Positions 8,384-18,132 of a stretch of 64,000 nt of DNA are shown in pieces (position 1 is the stretch's first letter; each line of letters opens with the position of its first letter). Source of the stretch: Clostridiales bacterium UBA3678 (GTDB lineage: Bacteria; Bacillota; Clostridia; TANB77; CAG-508); contig DFJF01000005.1 of NCBI GenBank assembly GCA_002372935.1, positions 85,934 to 149,933 on the forward strand, in the 5' to 3' direction. The position numbers and the translations under genes are program-made. The notes under the pieces are model-generated. The model was not told the DNA's origin. It did no database searches and saw only the letters and a program-made list of their open reading frames with translations.

Positions 8384-8428
8384 AAAACTGCTGAGCAAAA
8401 TATTTTTACATACTTTGTCAACAGCTAT
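8384..8428 (-). terminator. Terminator at the end of the capsule operon (after glf)
   Basis: On the minus strand AGCTGTTGACAAA pairs imperfectly with TTTGCTCAGCAG and is followed by TTTTTTATT. It separates glf from the exported-protein promoter. Confidence 0.6.
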
Positions 8429-8430
8429 TT

Positions 8431-9576
8431 CTATTTTATTTCATTTTTCACACATTTCAAAGCCTCTTCAATTACTTTATCCATATCATAATATTTATAT
8501 TGTCCAAGTCTTCCTCCAAAAATAATATTACTATCTTTATCTGCCAAAGCTTTATATTTTTCATATAAAGTATTATTTCTTTCATTATTTATTGGATAAT
8601 ATGGCTCTTTTGTGGAATCCCATTTATCTGAATATTCCCTGGAAATAATGGTTTTTCCTACTGATGGTCCTTCTGTTACTTCGTTTCCTAGTTCTTTTCC
8701 TTGTTCAAAATGTTTATGTTCTATTACTCTTGTATAAGGAACTTCTTTATCTGTATAATTAATTACAGCATTTCCTTGATAATTGTCTACATCTAATTCC
8801 TCAGTCTCAAATCTTACACTTCTATATTCTAAATATCCAAATTTGTAATCATAGTATTGATCAATTGAACCTGTAAATACAATTTTTTCTGCAATGTTTT
8901 GTAGTTCGCTTCTATTTTCAAAGAAATCACAATTTAATTTTACTTCAATTCCATCTAACATTTTTTCTATTATTTGAGTATATCCACCAATTGGAATTCC
9001 TTGATATTTGTTATTAAAATAATTATTATCAAATACCATTCTAACTGGAAGCCTTTTTATAATAGAAACCGGAAGTTCTTTGCAAGACATTCCCCATTGT
9101 TTTTCTGTATATCCTTTTATAAGCTTTTCGTATACAGTTGTTCCAACTAAGGAGATTGCTTGTTCCTCTAAGTTTTGTGGCTCTCTTCCATTTAATTTAG
9201 CTAATCCCTCTTTTCTTTCTTCATCTAGCTTTTTCTCGATATCCTGCAATGTTACTAAATTAAACATTTTAGAAAATGTGTTTAAATTAAATGGCAAATT
9301 ATAAAGTTCATTTTTGTAGCGAGCTACTGGCGAATTTGTATATCTGTTAAATTCGGCAAACTGATTAATATAATCCCATACTTCTTTATTACTTGTATGA
9401 AAAATATGAGCACCATATTTATGTACATTAATACCATCAATGTTTTCAGTATAAATATTTCCTCCAACATTTGGTCTTTTATCAATTACTAAAACTTTCT
9501 TTCCTCTTTTATTTGCTTCATATGCAAATATACTACCAAATAGGCCAGAACCTACACCTAAATAATCATATTTCAT
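8431..9576 (-). CDS. glf: UDP-galactopyranose mutase
   Basis: Flavoenzyme that converts UDP-galactopyranose to UDP-galactofuranose for cell-surface glycans; cytosolic. The FAD-binding GVGSGLFGSIFAYEA motif is at the N-terminus, followed by DKRPNVGGNIYTE, INVHKYGAHIFHT and the C-terminal NIIFGGRLGQYKYYDMD, all signature segments. About 381 residues, normal. The ATG at 9576 has GGAG six bases upstream; a TTG four codons earlier overlaps that site and is rejected. It is the last gene of the capsule operon, so the polymer probably contains galactofuranose; the GT2 at 19392-20357 is a candidate Galf transferase. Confidence 0.96.
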   Translation of the reverse strand: MKYDYLGVGSGLFGSIFAYEANKRGKKVLVIDKRPNVGGNIYTENIDGINVHKYGAHIFHTSNKEVWDYINQFAEFNRYTNSPVARYKNELYNLPFNLNTFSKMFNLVTLQDIEKKLDEERKEGLAKLNGREPQNLEEQAISLVGTTVYEKLIKGYTEKQWGMSCKELPVSIIKRLPVRMVFDNNYFNNKYQGIPIGGYTQIIEKMLDGIEVKLNCDFFENRSELQNIAEKIVFTGSIDQYYDYKFGYLEYRSVRFETEELDVDNYQGNAVINYTDKEVPYTRVIEHKHFEQGKELGNEVTEGPSVGKTIISREYSDKWDSTKEPYYPINNERNNTLYEKYKALADKDSNIIFGGRLGQYKYYDMDKVIEEALKCVKNEIK

Positions 9577-9612
9577 TTTTTTCTCCAATTTTATTTAATT
9601 ATTTATAACGCT

Positions 9613-10782
9613 TTATTCATTCTCAAACAAGTCTCTTGTGTATATTTTTCCTTTTTCATCTCTTATTTCATCTGTTACACGATTAGCCATTATAATTGAA
9701 CTTTCTGCTTTAAATTGATTTAAATCGTTTACAATTTCACAACCATTATACTCACTATCTTTTAATGTTGGTTCGTATATTATAACCTTTTGGTTGTTAG
9801 CTTTTAATCCTTTTATAATATCAAGTATTGCACTTGCTCTAAAGTTATCAGATCCTGCTTTCATTGTAAGCCTGTATATTCCAACAATAGCAGGTTTCTT
9901 GCTTAATATTTCATCAACAATGAAATCTTTTCTTGTTGCATTTGATTTTACAATTGCTTCTATTAAATTTTGTGGAACATCTCTATAATTTGCAAGTAAT
10001 TGTTTAGTATCCTTAGGCAAGCAATATCCACCATATCCAAATGATGGATTATTATAGTTGTTTCCAATTCTTAGATCTAAGCATACTCCATTAATTATAT
10101 CTCTAGTATTTAGACCTTTAACATCAGCATATGTATCAAGTTCATTGAAATATGCAACTCTTAAAGCTAAATATGTATTTGCAAATAATTTTACAGCCTC
10201 TGCTTCCGTACTGTTCATAAACAAAGTATTAATGTTTTCTTTTTCAGCAGCATCTTGTAACAATTTTGCAAATGCTTGTCCTCTTTCTGTTTTGTCACCT
10301 ACAATAATTCTTGATGGATACAAATTGTCATATAAAGCCTTGCCTTCTCTTAAAAATTCGGGTGAAAAGAATATATTGTCAATGTTATATTCTTCTTTCA
10401 TGTCTTCAGTATATCCTACCGGAATTGTTGATTTAATAACCATTGTAATATTTTTATCATTCATTGAAATAACTTTTTCAATAATGTCTTCAACACTTGA
10501 AGTATCAAAAAAATTCTTTTCTTCATCATAATTTGTTGGTGTACTAATAATTACAAAATCAGCTCCATTAAAAGCCTCTTTGTAATCAAGAGTAGCTCTT
10601 AAATTTAAACTTTTTTCCTTAAAAAATTTCTCAATATATTCATCCTTAATTGGTGAAATTCTGTTATTAATTTTTTCAACTTTTTCTGGAATTATATCTA
10701 ATGCAACAACTTCATTGTTTTGACTTAATAATGTTGCTAAAGATAATCCAACATAACCTGTACCTGCAACTGCTATTTTCAT
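9613..10782 (-). CDS. ugd: UDP-glucose 6-dehydrogenase
   Basis: Oxidises UDP-glucose twice with NAD to UDP-glucuronate. The Rossmann start KIAVAGTGYVGLSLATLL, the STPTNYD motif, EFLREGKALYDNLYPSRIIVG and the catalytic cysteine in NPSFGYGGYCLPKDTKQL are all present. 389 residues, typical of the shorter Ugd group. It lies between the uronate epimerase and glf, so UDP-glucuronate is probably passed to the epimerase. A GDP-mannose dehydrogenase is less likely given the neighbours. Confidence 0.94.
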   Translation of the reverse strand: MKIAVAGTGYVGLSLATLLSQNNEVVALDIIPEKVEKINNRISPIKDEYIEKFFKEKSLNLRATLDYKEAFNGADFVIISTPTNYDEEKNFFDTSSVEDIIEKVISMNDKNITMVIKSTIPVGYTEDMKEEYNIDNIFFSPEFLREGKALYDNLYPSRIIVGDKTERGQAFAKLLQDAAEKENINTLFMNSTEAEAVKLFANTYLALRVAYFNELDTYADVKGLNTRDIINGVCLDLRIGNNYNNPSFGYGGYCLPKDTKQLLANYRDVPQNLIEAIVKSNATRKDFIVDEILSKKPAIVGIYRLTMKAGSDNFRASAILDIIKGLKANNQKVIIYEPTLKDSEYNGCEIVNDLNQFKAESSIIMANRVTDEIRDEKGKIYTRDLFENE

Positions 10783-10858
10783 ATTAATTCTTCCTTTCTA
10801 ATTAATAATACCTTAACAAATTCATAATACTTTCTAATATGTAAAATTCTCAATAATT

Positions 10859-11887
10859 TCACATATAAAATTCTTTGTACCATTCTGCAAATTTTCTTAA
10901 GCCATCCCTTAATGAAGTATTTGGTTTAAATCCAAAATCTTTTTCAAGTGGTGTTGTGTCAGCATAAGTTATTGGTACATCTCCTGGTTGCATTGCAACT
11001 AACTCTTTATGATTTTCAAAATTATAATCTGATGTCAAGACTTTTGCTCTTATTAACTCTTCTTGTAAAATTTGCACAAAATCTAGTAAGTTTACAGGAT
11101 GTCCATTTCCTATATTATAAATTTTATATGGAGGAATTGGTAACCCATCTTCACCATTTTTCTTTTCAGGAGCCATGTTCATAACTCTCCAAACTCCCTC
11201 TACTATATCATCAATATATGTAAAATCCCTTTTACAATTTCCGTAATTAAAAATTTTAATTTTTTCTCCCGCTAATAACTTATTCGTAAATCCAAAATAA
11301 GCCATATCCGGCCTACCAGCTGGTCCATAAACTGTAAAAAATCTTAGACCGGTAGATGGAATATTATATAATTTAGAATATGCATGAGCTAGTAATTCGT
11401 CTGATTTTTTTGTTGCTGCATATAGTGAGACTGGATTGTCAACTTTATCATCAGTAGAATATGGAATTTTTTTGTTTGAACCATAAACTGATGAACTAGA
11501 AGCATACACCAAGTGTTCTACGGGATAATGTCTGCAACATTCAAGTATGTTATAAAATCCTATTAAATTTGCTTCAACATATGCGTCAGGATTAGTTATG
11601 CTATATCTGACGCCAGCTTGTGCTGCCAAATTAACGACAATTGATGGTTTGTATTGTTCAAAAATATTCTCGACAATTTTTTTATCAGCTAAATTTCCCT
11701 GTACAAAAATAAATCTGCCTTCGTATTTTTTTAGTTCATTTAGTCTATATTCTTTTAGTTTTACATCATAGTAATCATTTAAATTATCTAAGCCAACAAT
11801 TTGAATGTCATTATTTTCTTTTAAAATTTTTTTTGCAAGATTTGAACCAATAAAACCTGCAACACCAGTTATAAAATATGTTCTCAT
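10859..11887 (-). CDS. UDP-glucuronate 4-epimerase-like NAD-dependent epimerase
   Basis: Short-chain dehydrogenase/reductase fold. GVAGFIGSNLAKKIL binds NAD, SSSSVYG and YAATKKSDE carry the catalytic Ser and Tyr-x3-Lys, and RFFTVYGPAGRPDMA is typical of the CapI/LspL UDP-glucuronate epimerases. With ugd next to it, conversion of UDP-glucuronate to UDP-galacturonate is the most likely role. The ATG at 11887 is preceded by GGAGG; a reading five codons longer would start on that ribosome site. About 342 residues. Confidence 0.9.
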   Translation of the reverse strand: MRTYFITGVAGFIGSNLAKKILKENNDIQIVGLDNLNDYYDVKLKEYRLNELKKYEGRFIFVQGNLADKKIVENIFEQYKPSIVVNLAAQAGVRYSITNPDAYVEANLIGFYNILECCRHYPVEHLVYASSSSVYGSNKKIPYSTDDKVDNPVSLYAATKKSDELLAHAYSKLYNIPSTGLRFFTVYGPAGRPDMAYFGFTNKLLAGEKIKIFNYGNCKRDFTYIDDIVEGVWRVMNMAPEKKNGEDGLPIPPYKIYNIGNGHPVNLLDFVQILQEELIRAKVLTSDYNFENHKELVAMQPGDVPITYADTTPLEKDFGFKPNTSLRDGLRKFAEWYKEFYM

Positions 11888-11973
11888 TTTTACATCCTCC
11901 ATATTTGTAAATTTATTATAGTCAATTTATATATTTTTATTTTAAATAATATTTTATTAAATCTTAATGCTTA

Positions 11974-13482
11974 TCACTTTCTTTCAATATTCTTTCTTAT
12001 AGTTTTCATTAGTTCTCTGCTTTCGTTTTTATATAAAAGAAGATTTGAAAATAAAATAATAAAACATGAAATAATCATAATAATTATAGCATATTTGATC
12101 CATATTAAATATGAATTAAATATTACATTTTGCATAATTTTATTTGAAATAACAAATATGATTATAGTTTGAACTGCAGTTATAAAAATATGTATATATG
12201 AATATATTTGATTTCTCTCTAATATATATTTTGATGTATGATAAACAAATTCTATAGTTCTTATTGTCATAGCAAATAATGTTCCAATTGTAACTCCAAT
12301 AATACCATATTTACCTACAAGTATTATCGAAATAATTATGTTTGAAAGTGCTTCAACCCAAGCGCCTTTCTGTGTTTGTTTAAAATGTCCAACAGCTAGA
12401 GTAATGGAACTATAAGGTAACCTAATTGCCCACGCATATTCCGCTAGTACAAGCAAATAAGCAAAAACCGGTCTATAATAATTTACGTCAGTAATTCCAA
12501 GTGTATAAACTTGTATAAATGGAACTATCATGACAAGAGTACATGAAAAAACAATTGTTATTATTGTGTAATAAAATAGTTCATATACTTTATAACTTTC
12601 TCTTAAATGTTCTTTTTCATTTCTTACATACATATCTCCAAACGAAGCATCAATTCCACCTGTAAATGCTTGTACAACATTTTTAATTCCATTTATAACA
12701 TAATAATAAACAGTATAAACTGATATTTCAGCGGTTGTTGAAAAAATCGTTAACAATGTAACATCAGTATTTCCATGTATAACTGCAGCAATATGTTGAG
12801 CAAGTCCATCCCATTTTTGTTTTAATTTATAATCATCTTTTACTTCATTCAATTTTATGTTATAGTGTTTTTTTACATATATATTCTGTAATATAGGTCT
12901 AAATACAAAAATAAAAGAACTAATTAATTTTACAATTTGAATACTAGCACCAAATTTTATTAAAAAGACACTGCATATTGTGTTTAAAATTGTAGTTATA
13001 CTTTGAATATTGGCAGTTATATATGTTTTTTGCTCAGCTTGCAAATATAATTTATATACCATTCCAAAAAAATATTCTGCAAAAGTACTTATCGAAATAA
13101 TAATTAACAATGAAACTGTATACCAAGTTGAAAATTCATCTTTAACAAAATATGGATATATAAAAGATAGTACAATTAAATAACCAATAAAAATATAAGC
13201 AATAACATTAAAGAATTTTTGTGATGCTTTAAGTATCTTCTCAATAGTATTTTTATCTTTATCAGCAATAGGTTTATATAATACTGATTTTATTACTGGG
13301 CCTATTCCTGCTTCTAAAAGAGATATATAGGATAAAAATTGCGTAATTGATGAAATTAATCCATTTACATTAGATCCATAATTTCCTATTATAACTCTTG
13401 GTAAAATTAAGCCACACACAATTGTTATAATTTGTTGCATTAATGATGAAATTATATTTTTTATCGCTTTTTTACTTCTCAA
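11974..13482 (-). CDS. Polysaccharide repeat-unit flippase (Wzx type)
   Basis: 502 residues with about 12-14 hydrophobic spans and a basic start RSKKAIKNIISSLMQQ. SLLEAGIGPVIKS and the arrangement of spans are typical of O-antigen/capsule flippases of the MOP superfamily, which move undecaprenyl-linked repeat units across the membrane. A Wzy-like polymerase and an LCP ligase are in the same operon, so a Wzx/Wzy route is consistent. Substrate cannot be read from sequence. Confidence 0.88.
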   Translation of the reverse strand: MRSKKAIKNIISSLMQQIITIVCGLILPRVIIGNYGSNVNGLISSITQFLSYISLLEAGIGPVIKSVLYKPIADKDKNTIEKILKASQKFFNVIAYIFIGYLIVLSFIYPYFVKDEFSTWYTVSLLIIISISTFAEYFFGMVYKLYLQAEQKTYITANIQSITTILNTICSVFLIKFGASIQIVKLISSFIFVFRPILQNIYVKKHYNIKLNEVKDDYKLKQKWDGLAQHIAAVIHGNTDVTLLTIFSTTAEISVYTVYYYVINGIKNVVQAFTGGIDASFGDMYVRNEKEHLRESYKVYELFYYTIITIVFSCTLVMIVPFIQVYTLGITDVNYYRPVFAYLLVLAEYAWAIRLPYSSITLAVGHFKQTQKGAWVEALSNIIISIILVGKYGIIGVTIGTLFAMTIRTIEFVYHTSKYILERNQIYSYIHIFITAVQTIIIFVISNKIMQNVIFNSYLIWIKYAIIIMIISCFIILFSNLLLYKNESRELMKTIRKNIERK

Positions 13483-13499
13483 TTAATTTTCCTTTCATT

Positions 13500-14459
13500 C
13501 TACAATCTTTTTTGATAATCGTTTATTTCGTTATCTAAAATGATACCATTTTTTATAATTAATGCTTTATTTAATACTTCATTATTATTTTCATTTATTA
13601 AATCATTTATATATGGTGCTATAATTTCAGAATTATTCTTCGTAAAAGTTTTATAAAATAATGCTGGAGTATGATCTACAACATAATGTAAAATTCCATT
13701 TACATAATAATAAGGTCTTTCTATTGTTGTTGGTATACTTGTTTCAATTGCTCCGCATTTGTCGCAACTCACATCAATAATCATTGAATTTTTTTTCATT
13801 TTTTTCAAATCAGATTTGCTAACAATATGATCTTTTCTACTCAAATCCCATAACACACAATTTACTACTACATCATATTGAGAGATCTCTTCCTTGAATA
13901 AACCTTCAGTTTTTCTATCATATTGAATAGCATTTGCTCCAAGCATATTTAAAATTTTAATAGCGCCTCTTGCAGTATTTCCTTTTCCAAGAACAGCAAC
14001 ATTTGTTTCATATGGCATTTTTCCATAGCATTGAAAAGCATGTATAACAGCAGCTTCTCCAGCTAATTCATTATTTTTCCAAAAAACATGTCTATTTTTA
14101 TAATTCATTTTTTCCCACGCATAAGCTGTCAATTTTGATTTTAAAATGGTATCAGTTATATTTCTATTTTGAGTAGCATGAATCCATCCGAAAATAATTT
14201 GATTTTCTTTTAAATCACGCAAATATTCAGCATCTCCAATTTTAGGATCACATATTATATCTTTTTTTAAAACTTCTTCTCTATTAACAACATTTGCACC
14301 TGTTTTTTTATACTCATTATCATCAATTCCAAGAACATTTCCATATCCCTTTTCGAAAAAAATTTTTTGCTTTTGTTCAATTCTATAAACATCTTCTGGT
14401 AAAATTGCTCTCCTATTTTCATTTTCTTTATGGCTAATTGGAAATCCTACTGTTTTCAT
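13500..14459 (-). CDS. N5-(carboxyethyl)ornithine synthase-like dehydrogenase
   Basis: 319 residues of the alanine dehydrogenase/NAD-transhydrogenase fold. The start GFPISHKENENRRAILPED, GWIHATQNR, ELAGEAAVIHAFQCYGKMP and nucleotide-binding VAVLGKGNTARGAIKILN match what I know of lactococcal N5-(carboxyethyl)ornithine synthase, which reductively couples pyruvate to the side-chain amine of ornithine or lysine. It lies 14 bases after a TupA-like ATP-grasp gene and before the flippase, inside the capsule operon. A role in making an N-(1-carboxyethyl) amino acid for the polymer is inferred; simple alanine dehydrogenase is the alternative but is usually about 370 residues. Confidence 0.78.
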   Translation of the reverse strand: MKTVGFPISHKENENRRAILPEDVYRIEQKQKIFFEKGYGNVLGIDDNEYKKTGANVVNREEVLKKDIICDPKIGDAEYLRDLKENQIIFGWIHATQNRNITDTILKSKLTAYAWEKMNYKNRHVFWKNNELAGEAAVIHAFQCYGKMPYETNVAVLGKGNTARGAIKILNMLGANAIQYDRKTEGLFKEEISQYDVVVNCVLWDLSRKDHIVSKSDLKKMKKNSMIIDVSCDKCGAIETSIPTTIERPYYYVNGILHYVVDHTPALFYKTFTKNNSEIIAPYINDLINENNNEVLNKALIIKNGIILDNEINDYQKRL

Positions 14460-14473
14460 TTTATTACCTCTTT

Positions 14474-15364
14474 CTATAACTTTATTTTTTTTCCAAATTC
14501 AATATCTGTCTTTTCTAATAAATTATTATCGAACCCACTTTGAGGATAAAATGTTATTTCCCCAAAATATATTTTTCCGTCAATATTGTACAAATCAATT
14601 CTGGAAAAAGGTATATTTTTTGACAATTGATTAGCAATTTGAAACATTTTATCTAAATTATCAGGTCTAGATATTGTAAAATTTTGAGGTGCAGAAACTC
14701 CTCTTTTATTTATTCTTAACAATCTCCAATCTTTATCAAAGAAATAAAACTTTGGTTTTCCAAGTTTTCTGTCAAGACAAACCATTACATTGTCAGCTAC
14801 CCCATCAAAGCAAAAAAATTTATAATCATTTAATTCTTTATTTTTGTCTTCCATATATTTTTCAATTATAATTCTAGGTTTTACATTCTTATATGGCCAT
14901 TCTCTCCAATTTCTATAGTAGTTATTCTTCATACATTTATTTATCTTTTTTCTTGTTTCTTCAATATTAAAATTACTTTTATCTTTGCAAATTACTATTC
15001 CACCAGAATCATGAGTACATTTTATTACAAATTGGTCTGGAAGTTCCTTAAAGTTTATTTCCTCAAATGAATCATATATTCCTATTGTTGGAATTATATA
15101 TTCTTCTCCTATTTTCTCTGCAACATATTTTTTTACTTCATATTTATCTACCATTTTTGTATACTCTGGATTTCTATCATACAATTTTAGCCATTGTAAT
15201 TTTTCATTAAAAGTTTTTGGATTACTTAAATCAAGTTTTTTGTTAAAAGTTTGATAATATATTATTTTTAAATAAAAGGCATCATTCAATTTTATTAATT
15301 TCATTCTGTCTAATCCTAAAAGAATATAAGAAGGATGTTTTACATATTCAATAATTTTCTTCAT
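14474..15364 (-). CDS. TupA-like ATP-grasp ligase
   Basis: 296 residues. NPKTFNEKLQWLKLYDRNP, MVDKYEVKKYV, PDQFVIKCTHDSGG and the EITFYPQSGF end are hallmarks of the TupA-like ATP-grasp family, named for the Bacillus teichuronopeptide enzyme. ATP-grasp enzymes join a carboxylate to an amine through an acyl phosphate. In a capsule operon with uronic acid enzymes and a carboxyethyl-amino-acid synthase next door, an amide bond between a uronate (or sugar acid) and an amino acid is the likely product; that is an inference. No membrane span, so it probably acts in the cytosol. Confidence 0.85.
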   Translation of the reverse strand: MKKIIEYVKHPSYILLGLDRMKLIKLNDAFYLKIIYYQTFNKKLDLSNPKTFNEKLQWLKLYDRNPEYTKMVDKYEVKKYVAEKIGEEYIIPTIGIYDSFEEINFKELPDQFVIKCTHDSGGIVICKDKSNFNIEETRKKINKCMKNNYYRNWREWPYKNVKPRIIIEKYMEDKNKELNDYKFFCFDGVADNVMVCLDRKLGKPKFYFFDKDWRLLRINKRGVSAPQNFTISRPDNLDKMFQIANQLSKNIPFSRIDLYNIDGKIYFGEITFYPQSGFDNNLLEKTDIEFGKKIKL

Positions 15365-15380
15365 CTATTTTTCTCCTATT

Positions 15381-16514
15381 TTAATATATAACACTATAAA
15401 TAAATTTTTTCCATTTATCTATTATTGTATCTACTCTAACTTCATTTATAATTTTTTTAGCATTTATACTAATTTTATTTTGTATGTCAGTATTGTCTAA
15501 AATCAATTGTATTTTTTTCTTTAAATCTTCTTTATCGTTAACATTAATTAAATATCCATTTTCTCCATTTTTTATAAACATTCTTGGTCCACCACAAGGA
15601 CAGTCAGTAGCTATAACAGGTAATCCTAATACCATTGCCTCTATTAAAGCATTAGGTATTCCTTCATAATTAGATGTTAAAACAAATAAAGATGAATCAT
15701 AAATTTTATCTGCAACATCATCAACAATTCCTGGCAATTTAACTTGATCTGTTAATTTTAATTTTGCTATTTTATCTTCTAATTTATCTCTTAAAAGTCC
15801 TTCTCCATAAATAATCAATTTATACTCTTTATATTTTTCCCTTAGGTCATAAAATGCATCAATTAGTAAATCAATATTTTTTTGTTCTGTTAATCTGCAT
15901 ACGGATATTATTTTCTTCTTCCTATTAGCCACGTTTTTATAATTTTCAAATGATGGATTTACAGGATTCACAATAATATCTACTTTTTTATTTGTTAGAT
16001 TAATTTCATTATCGAAGTATTCTTTTGCTCCATTTGTTTGAAAAACAAAACCATTAGCTTCTGAATATAACAATTTCATTAAAATATAATGGATTAAATT
16101 ATTATATTCTTTTGCTGGATCATTTCTATCACTTATAATTAGCTTGTATTTTTTTCTATTTGCCATAACTGACATAAAAGAAGCTTTTGGTAAAAAAGAT
16201 ATTATTATATCAGGCTTAATTGATTTAAATCTTTTCCTCATAATTTTCGTTTTTTTAATAATTTTATATAATTTAAATATTTTATTCATTATGGGATTAT
16301 TATTTTTTTTATATTTTTTTTCTATTTCAATTAAACTTATATTATCATTTAATTTGTATTGTATTTTTTCTTTATCTATTGTCATAATATAAACATTATT
16401 TTCTATTGATAAATTATTTGCCAGAACAGAAACAACCCTCTCTGCTCCTCCTTTCCTTAAACAATCAATACAAAAAACAATTTTTTTATTTCTTATCATA
16501 TTAATGTCGTCCAT
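15381..16514 (-). CDS. Glycosyltransferase family 4
   Basis: GT-B fold retaining transferase acting on lipid-linked oligosaccharide at the inner membrane face. CLRKGGAERVVSVLANNL near the start, ISVCRLTEQKNIDLLIDAF, and the donor site SNYEGIPNALIEAMVLGLPVIA are clear GT4 features; the CGGPRMFIKNGENGYL tail resembles the PglH/GalNAc-transferase type. About 378 residues. The ATG at 16514 has AAAGGG upstream. It opens the second half of the capsule cluster after a 384-bp gap. Confidence 0.92.
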   Translation of the reverse strand: MDDINMIRNKKIVFCIDCLRKGGAERVVSVLANNLSIENNVYIMTIDKEKIQYKLNDNISLIEIEKKYKKNNNPIMNKIFKLYKIIKKTKIMRKRFKSIKPDIIISFLPKASFMSVMANRKKYKLIISDRNDPAKEYNNLIHYILMKLLYSEANGFVFQTNGAKEYFDNEINLTNKKVDIIVNPVNPSFENYKNVANRKKKIISVCRLTEQKNIDLLIDAFYDLREKYKEYKLIIYGEGLLRDKLEDKIAKLKLTDQVKLPGIVDDVADKIYDSSLFVLTSNYEGIPNALIEAMVLGLPVIATDCPCGGPRMFIKNGENGYLINVNDKEDLKKKIQLILDNTDIQNKISINAKKIINEVRVDTIIDKWKKFIYSVIY

Positions 16515-16898
16515 TTTTATGTCCCTTTCTTAGTATATTATGAAGTTTTATTTTTTATATTTTTTTAACTTAATATCTAAGCTAAATTATATATAAAAAA
16601 ATATATATTTTTAATCGGTTAAATTTTCAAATTATATCTTTATTTTTTCTATATGCTAAATAGCAAAAATATTTGCCACACTATTACTTCTTTATATATA
16701 ATGATAGCATTTTTGACCATCTATAATTCTTACATTTGTCAATAATATAAGTTATAGTATAATATGTAATTTTCCTTTGGAAATCGAATATTATTAAAAA
16801 TTTTTATATTTTGTTCAGTAATACTATCAAGTTATTTTTTAGATATTTTTTACGTTATATATTGGTACAACAATTGTAATCAAATCGTTTTTTATTAT
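16515..16898. other. 384-bp AT-rich intergenic stretch inside the capsule cluster
   Basis: No reading frame or RNA gene is seen. A TTGACA-like hexamer lies on the minus strand at 16737-16742 but no well-spaced -10 follows it, so a second promoter for the distal capsule genes is possible but unproven. The length suggests the cluster was assembled from two blocks or has lost a gene here. Confidence 0.4.
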
Positions 16899-18131
16899 TT
16901 ATGTCTTTTCTTTTTCAATTCTAGGTATATTACATTGTAATAATATCATTAATATCATAAGCATTCTGTACTGAAATTGCGATGTTATTAATAATATAAA
17001 AAATGTAATTTCGAACAGAATATATTTTTTATATCTATTTTTTATACTAAATATTAATACTTTTATCGAAGGAATAATATAAAATAATAATAATACAATT
17101 CCTCCATCCGTTATAACTGGTATTATAGCATTGCTATATCCATACCCTTCTTCAGGATTTAACTCATCAGGCTTTTTATGATTAATTCCATTTCCTATCA
17201 ATGGACTATCCTTAAATGCATTTATTCCATTTAGAAAATCCATCTTTCTATGAGATGCAGACGCCGTTACCATCTTTCTTTCTGTAAAACTTATTAGAAA
17301 AGGTATTAATATGAATATTATTGTAATAGCAATAATATTCACGCTCACCTTTTGCCTTTTATTTAACTCTTGATATGAATTAAAAATATATATTAATAAT
17401 ACTATTCCTATACACAAAATTCCTGTAAAGCTTAATGTTGTAATTGTTGTTATACTTATAATTAAACTTTTTATATAACTATATTTGTTTTTTTCTTCAA
17501 TGATTAAGCAATTAATCATTAACCCAATTACTAATACAAGTGCATACATAGGTCCTTCTGTGTATATTCCAGTATTTCTTATTAATGGGGAATTTGTAAT
17601 CCAATAAATAACTTGTGTATTAAAATGTAAATAAAAAAAAGAATCGATTTCAGAGTATGGTATCCCCCATAATATTTTTATTGTATTAGTTGGTTTTAAT
17701 ACTTTTGTTACTGATGACAAAAAATAAAAAACAAGTGAAATACAACAAATAATAACAATAATATTGACTATTTTTTTTAAAAAATTTACAATTTCTTCTT
17801 TCGATAGTTTGTTAAGATATAAGTACATTAATGGTAAGAAAGAATCAAATACAAGTATTATTACACCTTTCCCTGTTATATTATTTGTATTAAAGTACAT
17901 TATTATTGAAATAAGATAATCTATTAGTATTACAATTGCATTTTTCTTCGTTAATTTATTTTTTCTCAACAATAATAAAATTAAAAGTGAAAAGCATGCA
18001 ACAATTACCATACATATTCTTATGATTTTGTGTAATCCATAGATTTGAGAATATACAGAGTTTGCCTCTAATATAATGCTCAAACTAAGTATATATTCAA
18101 AAAAATTTTTTATTTTTTTTTTCTTTATCAT
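16899..18131 (-). CDS. Polysaccharide polymerase (Wzy/O-antigen ligase type)
   Basis: About 410 residues with 10-12 hydrophobic spans and one large loop containing RNTGIYTEGPMYA. The later segment GINAFKDSPLIGNGINHK matches the conserved FxxxPLxGxG pattern of O-antigen polymerases/ligases. It would join lipid-linked repeat units outside the membrane. The ATG at 18131 follows the upstream gene's stop directly, so I prefer it over the longer reading that overlaps that gene. AAGGA lies rather far upstream; translation may be coupled. Confidence 0.85.
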   Translation of the reverse strand: MIKKKKIKNFFEYILSLSIILEANSVYSQIYGLHKIIRICMVIVACFSLLILLLLRKNKLTKKNAIVILIDYLISIIMYFNTNNITGKGVIILVFDSFLPLMYLYLNKLSKEEIVNFLKKIVNIIVIICCISLVFYFLSSVTKVLKPTNTIKILWGIPYSEIDSFFYLHFNTQVIYWITNSPLIRNTGIYTEGPMYALVLVIGLMINCLIIEEKNKYSYIKSLIISITTITTLSFTGILCIGIVLLIYIFNSYQELNKRQKVSVNIIAITIIFILIPFLISFTERKMVTASASHRKMDFLNGINAFKDSPLIGNGINHKKPDELNPEEGYGYSNAIIPVITDGGIVLLLFYIIPSIKVLIFSIKNRYKKYILFEITFFILLITSQFQYRMLMILMILLQCNIPRIEKEKT

Positions 18132-18132
18132 A

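Noticed and set aside
16720..16800. Plus-strand promoter-like TTGTCA...TATAAT in the capsule gap
   Set aside because: No gene, hairpin RNA or terminator follows on that strand; such matches arise by chance in AT-rich DNA.
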